Assembly: GCF_021233415.1 (NCBI RefSeq)
Contig: NZ_CP089466.1
Span: 1,860,001 to 1,924,000, forward strand
Direction: 5' to 3'
Length of the DNA stretch: 64,000 bases
Source: Halobacterium litoreum
GTDB taxonomy: Archaea > Halobacteriota > Halobacteria > Halobacteriales > Halobacteriaceae
Shown: in pieces, positions 16,119-24,646 of the stretch
Layout of the letters: every line of letters starts with the position of its first letter
Position numbering within the stretch: position 1 is the first letter of the stretch
The notes under the pieces: generated by a model
What the model saw: the letters and a program-made list of their open reading frames with translations, nothing else
Databases searched by the model: none
What the model was told of the DNA's origin: nothing
Translations under genes and position numbers: made by a program

Positions 16119-17558
16119 TCACTCGACGGTGACGTTCACGGCGTGAGGCATGTAGGCGTTGTTCGCGTAGCCGTCCTGATTCCACGGGAACTGGTCGTTC
16201 TGGATGCCGCGGAGTTGGTCTTCGGGCGCGGAGACAGTGGCCGGCTGGCTGCGGCCGCGGGCGTCCGTGGCTCGCGAGACGAGCGTGTAGTCACCGGGTT
16301 CGGGCTCCCAGACGTACCGGAACAGCCGCCACGTGTACTCGCCGAGCGCCGGCTGGAGGAACTCCGCCTCGTTCCACGTCTCGCCGCCGTCCGCCGACAC
16401 CTCGACGGTCTCGACCGTCTCGTCGCCCGCCCACGCGGCGCCGACCACCTCGATGGTGCCGTCGCGGCGCGGCGAGACGGTCGAGTCCTCGCCGGGGAAG
16501 CCGATGAGCGACTTCACGAGTTGGTCGTAGAGGTAGGCGTTCCGAATCTGGTCGGTCGCCTGCATCTGGTCGTACGTGTCGTAGATGTCGATGGACTGGT
16601 ACTGCTCGGCCTCGTCGTCCTCCTCCGGGATGATGCGGTAGGAGTACTGCTGCCAGTGGGTGTAGAGGCGCTGTTCGTCGGTCTCCCACTCGTCCCCGTA
16701 CACCATCATGTCCATCACGTGCAGCCGATTCACCCACTTCACGTTGTTGTTGCCGAACCACCCGGGGACGAGGATGCGCACCGGGAAGCCGTGTTCCTTC
16801 GGGAGCGGGCGGCCGTTCATCTCGTAGGCGAGCATGCAGTCGTCCATCACCTTCGACATCGGGATGGAGCGCGTGAAGATGTCCTCGCCGTCCGGCGCGT
16901 CGCCGCCCATCACGGACACCCACATGTCGTCGGCTGTGTCCGCGCCGTAGGCTTCGAGGACTGCGGAGAGTGGCGTGCCCGTCCACTCGGCGTTGCCGAC
17001 GGCGCCGAACGTCCACTGGTTCCCGCCGACCTGTGGCTCGAAGTACGACCGGCCGTTCCCCGAGCACTGCATCGTGTGGAAGACGGTCTCCGTGGGGAAC
17101 TCCTCCTTGAGTTCCTGCATCGACACGTCGACTTCCTCGTCGACCATCCCGGTGAGGGATATCGACCACTCGCTCTCCTCTATCTCGGGGGAGACGTAGT
17201 GGTTCCGGATGTAGAACTCCTCGACGGGCGTGACGAAGTCGGTGTACGTCTCGCGGGCCGCGGCCTCGGCGTTCTCGGGCTCCGGCGAGAGGATGCGCAA
17301 CCCCGGATACTTCTCGGCGAGCGACGGTCCCTCGGGTTCGGTGGTGGTTTCGGTTGTCTCCGTTGTCTCAGTGGTGGTCGCTTCGGTCGTGCCTGTCGTC
17401 TCGGTGGTCGTGGTGTCCTGCCCGCCGTCGCCCCCCTGACAGCCGGCGAGGAGCGCGACGCCGGTCGCGCCGGTCGCGGCCAGGAAGCGCCGACGCTTCA
17501 GGTAGCGGTCGCGTGCTCGGTCGCCGGTCGGTCTGTCGCTGGCATCGCGCTCTGTCAT
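16119..17558 (-). CDS. sulfite-oxidase-family molybdopterin oxidoreductase, lipoprotein
   Basis: 479 aa from the ATG at 17558. The twin-Arg signal KRRRFLAATGATGVALLAGC has Cys40 as lipid site, followed by a Thr-rich linker (49-74). The catalytic domain carries HTMQCSGNGRSYF with C165, the likely molybdenum-binding Cys. The C-terminal 110 residues are the Mo-co dimerisation domain (VVGAAWAGDETVETVEVSADGG). Anchored outside the membrane, it would oxidise sulfite or reduce a related oxyanion; the substrate is not certain. The halocyanin gene 73 nt upstream on the same strand is a likely electron partner. Confidence 0.87.
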   Translation of the reverse strand: MTERDASDRPTGDRARDRYLKRRRFLAATGATGVALLAGCQGGDGGQDTTTTETTGTTEATTTETTETTETTTEPEGPSLAEKYPGLRILSPEPENAEAAARETYTDFVTPVEEFYIRNHYVSPEIEESEWSISLTGMVDEEVDVSMQELKEEFPTETVFHTMQCSGNGRSYFEPQVGGNQWTFGAVGNAEWTGTPLSAVLEAYGADTADDMWVSVMGGDAPDGEDIFTRSIPMSKVMDDCMLAYEMNGRPLPKEHGFPVRILVPGWFGNNNVKWVNRLHVMDMMVYGDEWETDEQRLYTHWQQYSYRIIPEEDDEAEQYQSIDIYDTYDQMQATDQIRNAYLYDQLVKSLIGFPGEDSTVSPRRDGTIEVVGAAWAGDETVETVEVSADGGETWNEAEFLQPALGEYTWRLFRYVWEPEPGDYTLVSRATDARGRSQPATVSAPEDQLRGIQNDQFPWNQDGYANNAYMPHAVNVTVE

Positions 17559-17631
17559 GATACGTGTGAACAGTTCGCGCAGGCGACAGTAGTGCGTTCT
17601 TCCGACGTGGTTGGCCGGAGGCCGCGAGGTA

Positions 17632-18114
17632 CTAACCAGATACCGTGACCGTGCCGACCATCCCCTGACCGGCGTGGGGCGCACAGACGTAGACGTACTC
17701 GCCGGCCACCTCGAAGGTGTGCTCGAACACCTCGCCGACGTCGTTGATAGAGAAGTGCGCGTCCCCCTCGTAGGAGGCGAACGGCTCCGCGCCCTCCGGG
17801 TTCCGGCATTTCTCGGACGCGCCGGGGAGACTGGTGACGTTGTGGCCGGGACTGCGGAACGTCCACCGGACCGTGTCTCCGAGCGCGATGTCCACGTCCT
17901 CGGGGTCGAACCGGAGGCGTCCCTCGGGCCCGGCGTCCACGTCCACGACGTTTCCGGCTTCGGTCGTCGTGGCCGTCGTCGTCGCGGTGGTCGTCGTCGC
18001 GGTGGTCGTTCCGTCGCCCCCACCGCCGCCCGCCGGGGCTTCGATACAGCCCGCGCTCGCGACTGCGACCGCCGCGACGCCACACCGCCGGAGGAACGCT
18101 CGTCTGTCCTGCAT
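17632..18114 (-). CDS. halocyanin-like blue copper lipoprotein
   Basis: 160 aa from the ATG at 18114. The Tat signal MQDRRAFLRRCGVAAVAVASAGC has lipid Cys23; a Gly/Thr linker follows to residue 52. The plastocyanin-type domain gives copper ligands H91 (SPGHNV), C144 and H147 (YVYVCAPHAG) and M152. Halocyanins carry single electrons at the cell surface. The gene precedes the sulfite-oxidase-family gene on the same strand, so it probably accepts or gives electrons to that enzyme. Confidence 0.88.
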   Translation of the reverse strand: MQDRRAFLRRCGVAAVAVASAGCIEAPAGGGGGDGTTTATTTTATTTATTTEAGNVVDVDAGPEGRLRFDPEDVDIALGDTVRWTFRSPGHNVTSLPGASEKCRNPEGAEPFASYEGDAHFSINDVGEVFEHTFEVAGEYVYVCAPHAGQGMVGTVTVSG

Positions 18115-18348
18115 AGATTCCAGTTCACGTCGTGACAGGATAAGCGTGGTTTCCAGACGGCGACCAGACGGTACGCACCCGGCAACACCACACGACTGCG
18201 CGGCGACTGACCACCGGTTCATCATAAATTACACGACCCGAATCTGGCGAGATACCGGAAACCGCAAGACTGCGGCCCGACGCCTGCTCGTGGTACACCG
18301 TCACACTAGCAAGGTTTAAACGCCAAACGCCGCTTACAATCGGGTAAC
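18115..18348. promoter_or_regulatory. divergent promoter region, halocyanin and dnaK
   Basis: 234 nt without a gene. On the plus strand AAGGTTTAAA (18311-18320) holds a TTTAAA TATA box about 30 nt before the dnaK ATG, so the dnaK leader would be very short. No clear heat-shock palindrome was recognised. The halocyanin promoter must lie just right of 18114 on the minus strand. Confidence 0.55.
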
Positions 18349-20250
18349 ATGGCGAGTGAGAAGATTCTGGGCATCGACCTCGGCACCACGAACAGCGCGT
18401 TCGCGGTGATGGAGGGCGGCGACCCCGAAATCATCGTGAACGGCGAAGGCGACCGCACCACCCCGTCGGTCGTCGCGTTCGACGAGGGCGAGCGACTCAT
18501 CGGCAAACCCGCGAAGAATCAGGCCGTGCAGAACCCCGACGAGACCGTCGAGTCCATCAAGCGCCACATGGGCGAGGAGGACTACGCGGTCGAACTCGAC
18601 GGCGAGGAGTACACGCCCGAGCAGGTCTCGGCGATGATTCTCCAGAAGATAAAGCGCGACGCCGAGGAGTACCTCGGCCACGACGTCGAGAAGGCCGTGA
18701 TTACCGTTCCGGCCTACTTCAACGACCGCCAGCGGCAGGCGACCAAGGACGCCGGCGAAATCGCCGGCTTCGAGGTCGAACGCATCGTCAACGAGCCGAC
18801 CGCCGCGTCGATGGCGTACGGCCTCGACGAGGACAGCGACCAGACGGTCCTCGTCTACGACCTCGGCGGCGGGACGTTCGACGTCTCCATCCTCGACCTC
18901 GGCGCGGGCGTCTACGAGGTCGTCGCGACGAACGGCGACAACGACCTCGGCGGCGACGACTGGGACGAAGCCCTCATCGACCACCTCGCCGACGAGTTCG
19001 AGAACAACCACGGCATCGACCTGCGCGACGACCGGCAGGCCCTCCAGCGTCTCAAAGACGCCGCCGAGGAGGCGAAAATCGAACTCTCCTCGCGGAAGGA
19101 GACGACGGTCAATCTGCCGTTCGTCACCGCGACCGACTCCGGCCCGGTCCACCTCGAACAGGACGTCACGCGCGCCACGTTCGAGAACCTCACCGAGGAC
19201 CTCATCGAGCGCACGGTCGGCCCGACGGAGCAGGCCCTCGAAGACGCCGGCCTCGACAAGGGCGACATCGACGAGGTCATCCTCGTCGGCGGGTCCACCC
19301 GGATGCCCCAGGTCCAAGAGAAAGTCGAGGAACTGGTCGGGCAGGAACCGAAGAAGAACGTCAACCCCGACGAAGCCGTCGCGCTCGGCGCGGCCGTGCA
19401 GGGCGGCGTCCTCTCCGGTGAAGTCGACGACATCGTGCTCGTGGACGTGACGCCGCTCTCGCTCGGTATCGAAGTGAAAGGCGGTCTCTTCGAGCGCCTC
19501 ATCGAGAAGAACACCGCCATCCCGACCACCGCCTCGAAGGTGTTCACCACGGCGGCTGACAACCAGACGAGCGTCCAGATTCGCGTCTTCCAGGGCGAGC
19601 GCGAAATCGCCGACGAGAACGAGTTCCTCGGCGACTTCCACCTCTCGGGCATCCCGCCGGCGCCCGCCGGCACCCCCGAAATCGAGGTGTCCTTCGAAAT
19701 CGACGCCGACGGCATCGTGAACGTCGAAGCCGAGGACAAGGGCTCCGGCAACGCCGAGTCCATCACCATCGAGGGCGGCGCGGGCCTCAGCGACGACCAG
19801 ATCGAGGAGATGCAAGAAGAGGCCGAGGCCCACGCCGAGGAAGACGAGGAGCGCCGCGAGCGCATCGAAGCGCGCAACGAGGCCGAGACGGCCATCCAGC
19901 GCGCGGAGAACCTCCTCGACGAGAACGAGGAACTCGTCGACGACGACCTCGAAGCCGACGTTCACGACGAAATCGAGAACGTCGAGGAAGTCCTCGACGA
20001 CGAGGACGCCGACGCCGACGAACTCGAAGCCGCGACCGAGAGCCTGAGCGAGACGCTCCAGGAAATCGGCAAGCAGGCCTACCAGCAACAGGAAGCGCAG
20101 GCCGGCGCGGCCGGCGGCGCTGGCGGTGCTGGCGGCATGGGCGGCATGGGCGGTGCCGGTGGCATGGGCGGCGCCGCGGGCGCCGACGGCGACGGCGAGG
20201 ACTTCGTCGACGCCGACTTCGAAGACGTTGACGAAGACGAAGAGAACTAA
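18349..20250 (+). CDS. dnaK: Hsp70 chaperone DnaK
   Basis: 633 aa. The nucleotide-binding domain opens [13 protein letters not shown] and contains [17 protein letters not shown] and [12 protein letters not shown]; the substrate-binding domain starts near 385 ([14 protein letters not shown]). The lid is acidic and helical, and the tail (about 575-633) is Gly/Met/Ala-rich before [13 protein letters not shown]. It folds proteins with DnaJ and GrpE using ATP. dnaJ follows after 27 nt. Haloarchaea are thought to have gained this set from bacteria. Confidence 0.97.
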   Translation: MASEKILGIDLGTTNSAFAVMEGGDPEIIVNGEGDRTTPSVVAFDEGERLIGKPAKNQAVQNPDETVESIKRHMGEEDYAVELDGEEYTPEQVSAMILQKIKRDAEEYLGHDVEKAVITVPAYFNDRQRQATKDAGEIAGFEVERIVNEPTAASMAYGLDEDSDQTVLVYDLGGGTFDVSILDLGAGVYEVVATNGDNDLGGDDWDEALIDHLADEFENNHGIDLRDDRQALQRLKDAAEEAKIELSSRKETTVNLPFVTATDSGPVHLEQDVTRATFENLTEDLIERTVGPTEQALEDAGLDKGDIDEVILVGGSTRMPQVQEKVEELVGQEPKKNVNPDEAVALGAAVQGGVLSGEVDDIVLVDVTPLSLGIEVKGGLFERLIEKNTAIPTTASKVFTTAADNQTSVQIRVFQGEREIADENEFLGDFHLSGIPPAPAGTPEIEVSFEIDADGIVNVEAEDKGSGNAESITIEGGAGLSDDQIEEMQEEAEAHAEEDEERRERIEARNEAETAIQRAENLLDENEELVDDDLEADVHDEIENVEEVLDDEDADADELEAATESLSETLQEIGKQAYQQQEAQAGAAGGAGGAGGMGGMGGAGGMGGAAGADGDGEDFVDADFEDVDEDEEN

Positions 20251-20277
20251 CCGGCTCCCCCTACTCTGTCTGCACAG

Positions 20278-21426
20278 ATGAGCGACGACTTCTACGACGT
20301 TCTCGGCGTCGGGCGGGACGCCAGCGAGGACGAGATACTCGAGGCGTACCGTGAGAAGGTGTCGGAGTACCACCCCGACGTGAGCGACGACCCCGACGCC
20401 GAGGAGAAGTTCAAGCAGATTCAGAAGGCCAAGGACGTCCTCACGGACGACGAGAAGCGCCAGCGCTACGACCAACTCGGCCACGAACGGTTCACCGAGG
20501 CCGAGAAGCGCGGCGCGGGCGGCGGCGGCGGTGGCGGCCGCGGCGGGATGGGCGGCAACCCCTTCGGTGGCGGCGCGGGCGCCGGCGGCATGGGCGACAT
20601 CTTCGACCAGTTCTTCGGCGGTGGCGGCCGCGGCGGTGGCGGCCCCCAACAGGGCCGCGACCTCCGCACGCGCCTTTCCATCGACCTACAGGAGGCCTAC
20701 GACGGCGTCACCAAACAGGTGACCGTGCGCCGCCCCGAGCGCTGTCCCGACTGCGACGGCGCGGGCTACCCCGAGGACGCCGACGTGCGCACGTGCCCGC
20801 AGTGTGACGGCCAAGGCCACGTCACGCAGGTCCGACAGACGCCGCTCGGCCGCGTCCAGCAGCGACAGGAGTGTTCGCGCTGCGGCGGCGACGGCGAACT
20901 CCACTCAGAGACGTGTTCGACCTGCAGCGGGCAGGGCCAGACCCGCGAGCAGGCGACGCTCACCGTCGACGTGCCCGCCGGCATCCGCTCCGGGCAGACG
21001 CTCCGCATGGACGGCGAGGGCGCGCCCGGCGACAAGGGCGCGCGCAACGGCGACCTGCTCGTCGAAGTCGAGGTCGAATCCCACCCCGACTTCGAGCGCG
21101 ACGGCGACGACCTCGTTCACCGCCACGCCGTCTCCTTCCCGCAAGCCGTCTTCGGCGACGAAATCGAAGTCCCGACCCTCGACGGCGGCGCCACCTTCGA
21201 CCTGGACGCCGGCACTCAGAGCGGCGAAACCTTCCGCCTCCAAGGCAAGGGCATGCCCCGCCTGCGCCGCCGCGGCGACGGCGACCTCTACGTCACCGTC
21301 CAAGTCGTCACCCCCGACTCCCTCAACGACGAACAACGCGAAGCCCTCGAAGCCTTCGCGGAAGCCGGCGGCGAGGAAATCGACGTCGAACAGGGCTTCT
21401 TCGAGAAACTGAAGAACTCACTCTAG
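20278..21426 (+). CDS. dnaJ: Hsp40 co-chaperone DnaJ
   Basis: 382 aa. The J domain (1-70) has the HPD motif (YHPDV). A Gly/Phe-rich linker, extremely Gly-rich here (78-125), precedes four CxxCxGxG zinc repeats (CPDCDGAG, CPQCDGQG, CSRCGGDG, CSTCSGQG) and the two beta C-terminal domains. It stimulates DnaK ATPase and holds unfolded clients. It is cotranscribed with dnaK and followed by a strong inverted repeat. Confidence 0.97.
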   Translation: MSDDFYDVLGVGRDASEDEILEAYREKVSEYHPDVSDDPDAEEKFKQIQKAKDVLTDDEKRQRYDQLGHERFTEAEKRGAGGGGGGGRGGMGGNPFGGGAGAGGMGDIFDQFFGGGGRGGGGPQQGRDLRTRLSIDLQEAYDGVTKQVTVRRPERCPDCDGAGYPEDADVRTCPQCDGQGHVTQVRQTPLGRVQQRQECSRCGGDGELHSETCSTCSGQGQTREQATLTVDVPAGIRSGQTLRMDGEGAPGDKGARNGDLLVEVEVESHPDFERDGDDLVHRHAVSFPQAVFGDEIEVPTLDGGATFDLDAGTQSGETFRLQGKGMPRLRRRGDGDLYVTVQVVTPDSLNDEQREALEAFAEAGGEEIDVEQGFFEKLKNSL

Positions 21427-21431
21427 CCCAC

Positions 21432-21475
21432 TTTTTGCTATGCGAGGCGCGCTGCGCGCGCCTCGCTTGCAAAAA
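21432..21475 (+). terminator. large inverted repeat after dnaJ
   Basis: Nested repeat: TTTTTGC (21432-21438) pairs with GCAAAAA (21469-21475), and inside it GCGAGGCGCGC (21442-21452) pairs perfectly with GCGCGCCTCGC (21456-21466) around TGC. It starts 6 nt after the dnaJ stop. The same outer arms, TGC loop and flanking words recur after korB at 37546-37592. Confidence 0.7.
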
Positions 21476-21489
21476 CTTGGGGAAAAAGC

Positions 21490-21570
21490 CTCCGCTCACT
21501 ACGTTCGCGGAGTGAACCGCTCGCGCGTTCCGAGGCGGCTTCGCCGCCTCGCGGCGCTCGCGGATGCTCA
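21490..21570 (+). repeat. dispersed hairpin element, copy 2
   Basis: Holds hairpins CTCCGC/GCGGAG (21490-21512) and GAGGCGGC/GCCGCCTC (21532-21550), the box GTGAACCGC and the end GCTCGCGGATGCT. It matches, in the opposite map orientation, the element at 8510-8610. It occupies the space between dnaJ and the next gene. Confidence 0.65.
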
Positions 21571-21641
21571 GTTATCAGCCGGACAGCCGGTCGTATCTCA
21601 ACACGGAAAGGCGTTAGTCCGCGGCGGCCCGAGCGTCGGGT

Positions 21642-22328
21642 ATGGAGACGCTCGCTGACGTTGTCGGTTCGTTGGACGACCCGGACCGCCCGGCGGTTCG
21701 CGCGGGGCGAGTACACGACGCGCGGGAGACGCGCTCTCGCATCTACAAGACGGGGAACGCGCTCCGACACCGGGGCGTGCGGGAGGACGCGGGCGTGGCG
21801 ATTCTGGACGTCGCCGCGCCGCAGGCCATCCACGCGTTCTTCGGCGCGGCGCTGCTCGGGTCGACGGTTCGGTTCGGCCCGGACCGCGTGGTCGAGAGCC
21901 GCGTGCTCGCGGGGCCGACCGAGCGCCTCGGCGAGTACGACCTGCCGCCGGGCGGCCAGCGCGTCGGCTGGGGGTCGCCGCCCGCGGACCCGTCGTGGAT
22001 GCACTTCGAGCGCGACGTGTGGAGCGAGAACCCCGCGTTCCCGGAGCCCGACGTGACCGCGGCGACCGGAGTCCTGCCGGGCGTGACACACGGCGAACTG
22101 GTGGCGGCCGCCGAGTCGGTCGCGGCGGAGTTAGACGGCGAGGACGTCGTCGCGGTGCGCGCGCCGCTCTCGCATCCGGGAACGGTTGCGGCGGGCGTCG
22201 TCGCGCCGCTGGTCGCCGGTGCGTCGGTGCTGTTGCCGTCGGACGGGGAGACCGGTACCGTCGCGGTGACGACCGGAGACGCCCCCGAGGAGCGCGCGAT
22301 TCTGCCGGACGACGCGGCCCCTGAGTGA
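21642..22328 (+). CDS. short adenylate-forming-enzyme-like protein
   Basis: 228 aa. The pattern of TRSRIYKTGNALRHRGVREDAGVAILDVAAPQAIHAFFGAALLGSTVRFGP resembles the N-terminal subdomain of acyl-CoA synthetases (the segment that reads ...GNALRARGVRPGDRVAL...), and the later VAVRAPLSHPGTVAAGVVAPLVAGASVLLP resembles their middle strand region. There is no TSGTTGxPKG P-loop and no C-terminal lid domain, so it cannot be a normal ligase. It may be a regulator, a decayed relative or an acyl-binding stump. It precedes the GNAT array by 53 nt. Confidence 0.55.
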   Translation: METLADVVGSLDDPDRPAVRAGRVHDARETRSRIYKTGNALRHRGVREDAGVAILDVAAPQAIHAFFGAALLGSTVRFGPDRVVESRVLAGPTERLGEYDLPPGGQRVGWGSPPADPSWMHFERDVWSENPAFPEPDVTAATGVLPGVTHGELVAAAESVAAELDGEDVVAVRAPLSHPGTVAAGVVAPLVAGASVLLPSDGETGTVAVTTGDAPEERAILPDDAAPE

Positions 22329-22351
22329 GTGCGAACCATTCTCGCGGAACC

Positions 22352-22358
22352 AATTTAC
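22352..22358 (+). promoter_or_regulatory. TATA-like box of the GNAT operon
   Basis: AATTTAC (22352-22358) stands about 27 nt before the ATG at 22382. No other such box is evident before genes 2-4 of the array, which fits one transcript. Confidence 0.45.
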
Positions 22359-22381
22359 GGGGGGATTGAGACGGGAGAGGT

Positions 22382-22924
22382 ATGCCCGGAACAGTCTTCC
22401 GTCGTGGCGACCGTGTCACCCTCTGCACGGTCGAACACGAGGACGCCGAGTTCGTCCAACGGGGGCACAACCACCCCGACGTGGGCGTGTCGCTCGGACT
22501 GAGCCAACCCGAGAACGAGTCAGAGGCCGAATCCCACGTCGCGCAGTACGAGGACGACCCTCTGAACGTCAGCCTGCTCGTCTGCGTCGACGGCGAGGGC
22601 GACGGCCCGACGCCCGTCGGGAAGGTGTCGCTGATGGACCTCCACCACACGCGCCCCGAAATCTCGTACTGGGTGCTCCCGGAGTACCACGGGAACGGCT
22701 ACGGTACCGAGGCCGTCGAACTGCTCGTCGACTACGCGTTCTCGGCACACGAGATCAGAGGCCTGCAGGCCCAGGCGTTCGCGCCGAACGAGGGGTCTGT
22801 CGGCGTGTTGGAGAATCTCGGATTCACCCACGAGGGGACGCTTCGAGACGCCCGGTTCCGCGACGGCGAGTACGTCGACGTGGTGTGGTACGGACTGCTC
22901 CGCGAGGAGTGGGAGGACAACTGA
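22382..22924 (+). CDS. GNAT acetyltransferase, RimJ/RimL type (array gene 1)
   Basis: 180 aa. N-terminus MPGTVFRRGDRVTLCTVEHEDAEFVQR; acetyl-CoA loop in VLPEYHGNGYGTEA (Q/RxxGxG-like); C-terminus RDGEYVDVVWYGLLREEWEDN, the usual RimJ/L ending. Such enzymes transfer acetyl groups to protein N-termini, amino acids or small amines; the substrate is unknown. First of four tandem paralogues (22382-24612). The ATG is confirmed by the MPG start shared by all four. Its stop overlaps the next start (TGATG). Confidence 0.85.
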   Translation: MPGTVFRRGDRVTLCTVEHEDAEFVQRGHNHPDVGVSLGLSQPENESEAESHVAQYEDDPLNVSLLVCVDGEGDGPTPVGKVSLMDLHHTRPEISYWVLPEYHGNGYGTEAVELLVDYAFSAHEIRGLQAQAFAPNEGSVGVLENLGFTHEGTLRDARFRDGEYVDVVWYGLLREEWEDN

Positions 22925-23490
22925 TGCCGGGACCAATCGTCGAGGTCGGCGACGACCTCGTGTTGCGCACCGTCGAGCGCGAGGACGCGGCGTTCGTCCA
23001 GCGACTGTTCGCGGACCCGTTCGCTCGCCTCGGCTTCCACGAGAGCACCGCGAAAACCGAGTCCGAGGTCGAGGAACTCATCGAGGAGCAGGTCGAGGAC
23101 GGCGACAACGTCGGCTACATGGTGTGTCGGGACGACGACAGCGCGGACTACGACCACCCCGACGACGACGAGACGACGCGCGTGGCGTTCGTCTACGGCC
23201 ACCACGTCGACCGCGACCGGCCGTCGCTGGCGTTCTGGATTCCGCCCGAGCGCCGGGAGGACGGCGTCGGTGCGGCCGCACTCGAACTGGTGTTGGATTC
23301 CCTGTTCCGCACGTACGACGCCCACAGCGTCGGCGCGACCGTCGTTGGCGGCGACGACTACGCGGCGTCCGTCGTCGAGGGCGCTGGCTTCGTCGAGGAG
23401 GGGTACGGCCGCGAGGTCCAGTTCGTCGAGGGCGAGTACCGGGACGTGACCGAGTACGGACTGCTCCGCGAGGAGTGGAGCGAGGACTGA
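22924..23490 (+). CDS. GNAT acetyltransferase, divergent acetyl-CoA loop (array gene 2)
   Basis: 188 aa. Same frame of motifs as its neighbours: MPGPIVEVGDDLVLRTVEREDAAFVQR at the N-terminus and EGEYRDVTEYGLLREEW at the C-terminus. The acetyl-CoA loop is altered: IPPERREDGVGAAA in place of LPEYHGEGYGREx, and the segment after it (ATVVGGDDYAASVVEGAGF) lacks the usual Asn. It is the most divergent of the four and could bind a different cofactor or work only as a partner subunit. It overlaps genes 1 and 3 by TGATG. Confidence 0.82.
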   Translation: MPGPIVEVGDDLVLRTVEREDAAFVQRLFADPFARLGFHESTAKTESEVEELIEEQVEDGDNVGYMVCRDDDSADYDHPDDDETTRVAFVYGHHVDRDRPSLAFWIPPERREDGVGAAALELVLDSLFRTYDAHSVGATVVGGDDYAASVVEGAGFVEEGYGREVQFVEGEYRDVTEYGLLREEWSED

Positions 23491-24044
23491 TGCCGGGGAC
23501 ACTCGTCACCGAGGGCGACGACGTCGTGTTCCGTACCGTCGAATCTGAGGACGCGCCGCTCGTCCAGCGGTCGAGCGCCGACCCCCGCATCCGGTACTCG
23601 TACGGCGCCCTCCACCACCGGTCGCTCGCCGAGCAGGAGGAGGGACTCGAACACTGGGCGGAGGGCGACGGCAACGCGGTGTTCGTCGCGTGCGTCGATG
23701 ACGACCGAGCGCCCGGTCACCCCGAGGAGACGACGCCCATCGGGTGTTTCTCCGCCCGGAACGTCGACGGTGACCGGGCGTGGCTGGCGTACTGGCTGCT
23801 CCCCGAGTTCCACGGCGAGGGCTACGGCCGCGACATGGCGGAGACCGGCATCGGCTACGTGTTCCGGAACTTCGCCGTCCACGGCATCACCGCGGGCGCC
23901 TACGACTTCAACGAGGCGTCCCGGGGCCTCCTCGAATCGCTGGGGTTCGAGGAGGTGGCGCGCCGCCGCGAGTCCCGGTTCATCGACGGCGACTACCGTG
24001 ACACCGTCCAGTACGACCTGCTCCGGCGGGAGTGGGAGGGCTGA
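23490..24044 (+). CDS. GNAT acetyltransferase (array gene 3)
   Basis: 184 aa. MPGTLVTEGDDVVFRTVESEDAPLVQR opens it; the acetyl-CoA loop is LPEFHGEGYGRDM; the conserved strand-helix YDFNEASRGLLESLGFEEVARRRESRF follows, then DGDYRDTVQYDLLRREWEG. Compared with gene 1 the substrate-facing N-terminal half differs most, which suggests distinct substrates for the paralogues. Its ATG is formed from the last base of the gene 2 stop. The next gene starts 2 nt after its TGA. Confidence 0.85.
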   Translation: MPGTLVTEGDDVVFRTVESEDAPLVQRSSADPRIRYSYGALHHRSLAEQEEGLEHWAEGDGNAVFVACVDDDRAPGHPEETTPIGCFSARNVDGDRAWLAYWLLPEFHGEGYGRDMAETGIGYVFRNFAVHGITAGAYDFNEASRGLLESLGFEEVARRRESRFIDGDYRDTVQYDLLRREWEG

Positions 24045-24045
24045 G

Positions 24046-24612
24046 ATGCCGGGGCCGGTCGTGGCGCGCGGCGAGCGCGTGACGTTCCGCACGGTCGAGC
24101 GCGAGGACGCCGAGTTCCGCCAGCGCGCGGCGACCGACCCCCGCCTCCGGTACCCGTTGGGGATGCCCACTCACTTCAGCGGCGCCGAGGCGGAGAGCCT
24201 CGTGGAGCAGTACGACGAGGGGAGCGACCGCCTCGCGTACGTCGTCTGTCTGGACGACGAGGACGCCCCAGAGGGTCACCCGGACGAGGACGACACGACG
24301 CGAATCGGCCTCGTACACGCCTACGACGTGGACACCGAGCGCGCGCACCTCGCGTACTGGCTGCTCCCCGAGTACCACGGCGAGGGCTACGGTCGCGAGT
24401 CGGCGTCCCTGCTCGTCGACCTCGCGTTCCGCACGTCGTCGGTCCACGGCGTCGGCGCCGGCGCGTTCGCGTTCAACGACGCGTCCCGCGGCGTCCTCGA
24501 ATCGCTGGGGTTCACGCAGGAGTACCGACACCGCGAGGCGGAGTTCGTGGACGGCGCGTACCGGGACTTCGTGGAGTACGGTCTGTTGCGCCGCGAGTGG
24601 GCCGAAGAATAA
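24046..24612 (+). CDS. GNAT acetyltransferase (array gene 4)
   Basis: 188 aa, very like gene 3: MPGPVVARGERVTFRTVEREDAEFRQR, acetyl-CoA loop LPEYHGEGYGRES, FAFNDASRGVLESLGFTQEYRHREAEF, and DGAYRDFVEYGLLRREWAEE. Residues 67-85 carry an acidic, Pro-containing insert (DEDAPEGHPDEDD) also present, shorter, in genes 2 and 3. A GGGAGGG run 9 nt before its ATG, within the last codons of gene 3, can serve as ribosome binding site. Confidence 0.85.
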   Translation: MPGPVVARGERVTFRTVEREDAEFRQRAATDPRLRYPLGMPTHFSGAEAESLVEQYDEGSDRLAYVVCLDDEDAPEGHPDEDDTTRIGLVHAYDVDTERAHLAYWLLPEYHGEGYGRESASLLVDLAFRTSSVHGVGAGAFAFNDASRGVLESLGFTQEYRHREAEFVDGAYRDFVEYGLLRREWAEE

Positions 24613-24625
24613 CGCTTTTTTGCGT
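24612..24625 (+). promoter_or_regulatory. T-rich element ending the GNAT array
   Basis: ACGC-TTTTTT-GCGT. The T6 run lies just after the last GNAT stop, where archaeal oligo-T terminators sit, and also about 28-31 nt before the ATG at 24647, matching the CGCTTTT box seen before other genes. It may serve as terminator, TATA box or both. Confidence 0.45.
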
Positions 24626-24646
24626 GGCTGTGGTCCGGTCGGTTCC

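Noticed and set aside
17337-17420. Low-complexity repeat as a possible mobile or phase-variable tract
   Set aside because: It encodes the Thr-rich linker of the molybdoenzyme lipoprotein; codons vary, so it is a protein feature rather than a DNA repeat.
18334-20649. 771-codon minus-strand frame opposite dnaK
   Set aside because: A known type of artefact opposite dnaK in G+C-rich genomes; it also runs across the dnaK-dnaJ gap and has no independent signal.
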